Below, piece by piece: positions 61,001 through 64,000 of a DNA stretch of 64,000 bases; within the stretch, counting starts at the first letter, position 1, and each line of letters begins with the position of its first letter. Below the pieces are notes generated by a model. The model saw only the letters and a list, made by a program, of their open reading frames with translations. It had not been told where the DNA came from and did no database searches. Origin of the DNA: Typhlomys cinereus (lineage: Eukaryota; Chordata; Mammalia; Rodentia; Platacanthomyidae); assembly GCA_023101885.1 (NCBI GenBank), contig JALPQD010000294.1:299501-363500 (forward strand), in the 5' to 3' direction. The position numbers and the translations under genes were made by a program.

Positions 61001-62496
61001 AAGTCAGTGACCCTGGAGTATCAGAGTAGCAGGCACATGGGTCCGAGGAGTGGAGCTTAGCACCAGCTACACATTGCATGCTACTGTGAGATGTGGCCTG
61101 AGCAAGAGCACAGGAAGGAGTGGTTTCTGTTGGCACCCAGCACCACTGGGAGGTCAGGTTAGCTCATCACCATGCAGGAAGGGGTGGACAAGAGCCAGAA
61201 GGCAAATGGTCAAGGGGTGGCATGCAGAGGCAGGCTCAGGACAAGGCTTCCATCTCTAAATGGCAATTCTCTTCCCTGGGGAGATGCCAGCCATGGCCTA
61301 ACCCATTACAGACCCTTGGCCAGGGTGCCTAACTGGGCTCAGCCAGCCAGAGAGGGTGCTGAGTGGCCATGGGCTCAGTTTGTGCCTGCAGATGGGAATG
61401 CAGCCTGTGTGAAGGTGCTCCGGGACATTGAGCCAGGGGATGAGGTGACATGCTTCTACGGAGAGGGATTCTTTGGTGAGAAGAATGAGCACTGTGAATG
61501 CTACACCTGTGAGAGGTGGGCATGGGCCACAGGTGGGTGGGGTGTGGACAGACTCCCCTGGGAGAGAGGTTGGCGATCTGGGCTGGGATGTATCCTGACT
61601 ACTCGCCCTTGAGCAAATCCAAGCAGACTTTTCCTTCGTCCTTGACGCCTGTTCCCTGGCACCCCCAGGAAAGGCGAAGGAGCTTTCCGACTTCTAAACA
61701 GGGAGCCCAAGCTGCCACCACAACCCCTGGACAAGTATCAACTCCGAGAGACCAAGCGGAGGCTGCAGCAGAGCTTGCCCAACAGCCAGCAGAGCCTGCT
61801 TGGCCCACAAACTTGTTCCCACCTGTACCCTCTGCGCTGGGACCCCTTCTGTGGTGAGATTGGACACATGGTGACCACACCTCTTTTTTAGAGGTTGCCA
61901 CTAAACTGCCCCTTTCTCCAGAGGAGAAGCTGCTCAAACACTGCTGACCTCTCTTTTTTCTCCCTCTCTCTTCCTCCATGACCCTGACAGCTGCCTGTCA
62001 ACCCCTAGGCTTGCCACCCACCAGACCCCACTTGGACTACACACCCCTCTGGCTCCAATGGCTGTCTCAACCCCAGTTCAGAGCACGTTCCCGGAAGCGC
62101 CAGCGCCCACGGCTCCGCCGGTCCCCAGTGTTTCCTGCCCTTGGCACTGTCTGCATCCCCCTACACCCATGGGGAGGCTGCGGTCCCCACTGCCGCCTGC
62201 AGGCTGAGGCGGTGGTGGCCTTGGGCATGTCTCCTGGCACCCGCTGGAGCCCCCAGCAGGACTGGCACTGGGCCCGGCTTTACGGGCTGCCTTACGTAGT
62301 GCGTGTGTACCTTAGACGCCTGGACCCAGCTCCACCAGCAACCCCTGCCCCTGTTGGAACTCCAGGCCCTGCCCCTGCCCCAGTCCCCATCCCTAAGCAG
62401 GCCCTTGCCTTTGCCCCTTTCTCCCAGCCCAAGCGCCTGAGACTGGTGGTCAGTCATGACTCCATTGACCTGGATGTCAACAATGATGAGTTATGA
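57964..62496 (+). CDS. KMT5C: KMT5C (SUV420H2), histone H4K20 methyltransferase, whole coding region
   Basis: KMT5C converts H4K20me1 to me2 and me3, mainly at pericentric heterochromatin where HP1 recruits it. Eight coding exons join in frame to 1,398 nt, giving 465 residues (human 462 as I recall). Landmarks are the N-terminal helical part ([20 protein letters not shown]), the SET region from about 90 to 235 with [60 protein letters not shown] and AAFINHDCKPNCK (178-190), and [14 protein letters not shown], then the zinc-binding ECYTCER post-SET motif. The C-terminal half is basic and Pro-rich (the HP1-interacting region in this family) and ends [14 protein letters not shown]. The start sits in a strong Kozak context (GCACCATGG). 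Splice sites are all GT-AG. The C-terminal half differs most from human. Confidence 0.97.
58209..58374 (+). CDS. KMT5C: KMT5C coding exon 2
   Basis: Residues 37-92, the N-terminal helical region. Confidence 0.95.
58679..58788 (+). CDS. KMT5C: KMT5C coding exon 3
   Basis: Residues 93-128 plus two bases, start of the SET domain ([18 protein letters not shown]). Confidence 0.96.
58976..59139 (+). CDS. KMT5C: KMT5C coding exon 4
   Basis: Residues 129-183, the SET core up to FINH. Confidence 0.96.
59286..59305 (+). CDS. KMT5C: KMT5C coding exon 5 (20-nt microexon)
   Basis: Encodes DCKPNCK (184-190) between CTGCAG and GTGAGA. It supplies the Cys residues of the NHDCKPNC segment, so it must be constitutive for an active enzyme. 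A 2.1-kb intron follows. Confidence 0.93.
59306..61378 (+). other. KMT5C: KMT5C intron 5
   Basis: It holds one ID/B1 composite SINE (59795-60008) and otherwise mostly unique sequence. A short SINE-like fragment lies near 60430-60650. No other exon was recognised. Confidence 0.8.
59795..60008 (+). repeat. ID/B1 composite SINE
   Basis: Good ID head (AATGTAGCTCAGTGGTAGAG then CACTTGCTTAGCATG), followed by diverged B1 blocks (TTTTAATCCCAGCATTTC). Confidence 0.75.
61379..61515 (+). CDS. KMT5C: KMT5C coding exon 6
   Basis: Residues 191-235 plus two bases ([20 protein letters not shown] to CECYTCE), the end of SET and the post-SET zinc ligands. Confidence 0.96.
61669..61853 (+). CDS. KMT5C: KMT5C coding exon 7
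   Basis: Residues 236-297, basic linker ([20 protein letters not shown]). Confidence 0.94.
61991..62496 (+). CDS. KMT5C: KMT5C coding exon 8 and stop
   Basis: Residues 298-465, the Arg/Pro-rich C-terminal half ([32 protein letters not shown]). Stop TGA at 62494-62496. Confidence 0.96.
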
Positions 62497-63085
62497 TTGG
62501 TGGCCTGCAGGGACTCCAGGCTGTAGGGGATGACCCCTCAAGAAGGGGGATCAGGTTGACCCTTGACCCTGCCCAGGTGTGGCCATTCCCTGGGACCTGG
62601 CCCTTTTACTGCTGAACCCTGAGCCAACCCCCATTCCAGCAGGGAGCCCTGGTCAATTGCTGCCCCCTCCTTTGTCTGCCCCCACCTCAGGACTGCAAGA
62701 GCCATCTCCCTTTCCTCAGCCCTTTTTCCTCCCTTGGGAGCAAAGCCATAAGGGAGTGGGGGCCACCCCATGGCAACTCCCCAGAAGCCTGGTAATGAAT
62801 ATGGGGTATCCTCCTAGAGCAGCCCCCACAATGGAGAATGGATTTGCTTTCAGCCCTGCAGCTATGGGGGCAAATCAAGGGAGGCGAGTGGTACAGGGGG
62901 CACATTCTTGCTCCTGCCCCTTGGGTCTCAGGGAGGCCAGGTGCGACCCATCTTTCTCATGGTGCTATCCCTGGTGCTACTGGGGTGTGGGGAAGGTCCC
63001 CTCCCCACACCAGAGGGGGATATGTGGGGGATTGGAAGCACTTGAACTTTTTATTTTATTAAAACCTTGTTAGAAACAGTGAACT
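62497..63085 (+). other. KMT5C: KMT5C 3' UTR
   Basis: Unique, GC-moderate sequence without repeats, ending about 20 nt after the poly(A) signal. Confidence 0.8.
63058..63063 (+). terminator. KMT5C: KMT5C poly(A) signal ATTAAA
   Basis: ATTAAA in CTTTTTATTTTATTAAAACC. The same stretch read on the minus strand offers AATAAA (63051-63056), so it could also end a convergent transcript. Confidence 0.8.
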
Positions 63086-64000
63086 TGGAAGGTTTTGAGT
63101 ATGTGTTTGGGGCTGTCAGTCAGAAGAGACTGCAGCCTTGCTGGGGAAGAGGGTCTGAGAGCTGCACTGACCATAGAAGGGTGGGGGCTTCCCATCCATT
63201 GTGTCGGTGACAGACAGGCTGAGTGACCTGCCTGAGGCCACAAGTACCTCAACCACCTGGACAACGTGTGCAGGAGCAGATTCTAGGGAGAGGGGACATA
63301 GATGGGACCCAGAAGTTCAATCCAGTAGGAACAAGGCAGGGCTTCATGTAGTCCAGGCACATGAAACTTACCCCAGGAGTCAATGGTGGGGTGCTCACCA
63401 GAAGTGGAGAGCCAGTGCCATAAGAGGAAATAGGGAGTACTGACAGGAGATGACAGCTATCGGGGTAACAATGCTTATGCTCCGTAGCACTGCTAAACTG
63501 CTCCTCCAACCCAGACTCCAACTCTTCCCTTAGGAGTACCCCTACTGGAACCCCAGGCCCTTCCTTTACCCCCTCCTCCCCACTCAAGTGCCCTCTGATG
63601 AACAGAGGTTGACCAGATGTCTCCAGAAGCCAAGAATCTTGGGAGTGCCAGTGTCAGGAATGGGGAGAGGAACTTGAGGGTCGACAGAACAAAGCATGAA
63701 GGGTAGCAGAGCATTTTTTAAGGTTCCAACTTCTGCTCAAGAAGCACAAGAGCTGTGCCTGAGAAAAGAACAGGTTCTAAGGGAAAGGAAAACGAGGAGA
63801 GGGAAGAGGGATGGGCTCTCAAAAGGTCATCCTACTATACATAGGTGGGGAATACTCACCCAGGAACCTGGAGAAAAGTGTTCAGAGTGGTGATGAGATG
63901 CTCCACAGGCCACGACCAAGATGGGGTCTGGTCCTGACCTAGCTCAGGCGTGGCAGAGATGGCTGGGAGTTCTAAGCATGCATGTGCACACATGCCATAC
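63086..64000. other. Right-hand intergenic end
   Basis: No gene or clear repeat was recognised. By human synteny COX6B2 should follow on the minus strand, but I found none of its coding sequence here. Confidence 0.6.

Noticed and set aside
63086..64000. COX6B2 last exon expected by synteny
   Set aside because: I searched both strands by eye for its conserved C-terminal coding sequence and found none.

Overview
The window is mammalian nuclear DNA from a rodent. It holds multi-exon genes with GT-AG introns, CpG-rich promoters and very dense short interspersed repeats: B1-, B2-, ID- and ID/B1-composite-like elements, plus a young, GC-rich, tRNA-derived SINE that also begins like B2. That mix fits the mouse-related clade. 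The GC-rich SINE makes a dipodid (jerboa-like) genome my best guess, held loosely. Gene order matches human 19q13.42: HSPBP1 promoter edge, BRSK1, TMEM150B, KMT5C.

Layout. 1-870 is a GC-rich, CCAAT/GC-box promoter with YY1 and ETS sites facing left; it is probably the 5' end of HSPBP1 on the minus strand. 8.15-38.16 kb is the complete BRSK1 gene on the plus strand: 19 coding exons, 778 residues, with all kinase motifs intact. 38.39-43.24 kb is the complete coding region of TMEM150B on the minus strand, 6 exons and 237 residues, convergent with BRSK1. Its last intron has the signals of a U12-type (minor spliceosome) intron. 43.3-55.3 kb is intergenic, made of SINE debris, tandemly duplicated SINEs and an antisense L1 remnant. 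55.6-56.4 kb is a CpG-rich promoter with CCAAT boxes and a perfect RFX X-box palindrome. 57.96-62.50 kb is the complete KMT5C coding region (8 exons, 465 residues), with a poly(A) signal at 63,058. The last 0.9 kb shows no gene.

The genes are a syntenic neighbourhood rather than a pathway. BRSK1 is a neuronal LKB1-dependent kinase, TMEM150B a DRAM/Sfk1-family membrane protein, and KMT5C a histone H4K20 methyltransferase.

The non-coding DNA gave the most interesting signals. These are the U12-type intron, minisatellite arrays with a ~35-bp unit resembling the chromosome-19 MSR1 minisatellite in both BRSK1 and TMEM150B, a repeated GGGANTTGTAGT motif, eight young SINE copies with recognisable target-site duplications (one tandem pair sharing a single outer duplication), and a three-layer nest ending in a U6 retropseudogene. 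I saw no wholly new gene system. All exon boundaries were read by hand from splice signals, reading frame and recall of the human proteins.
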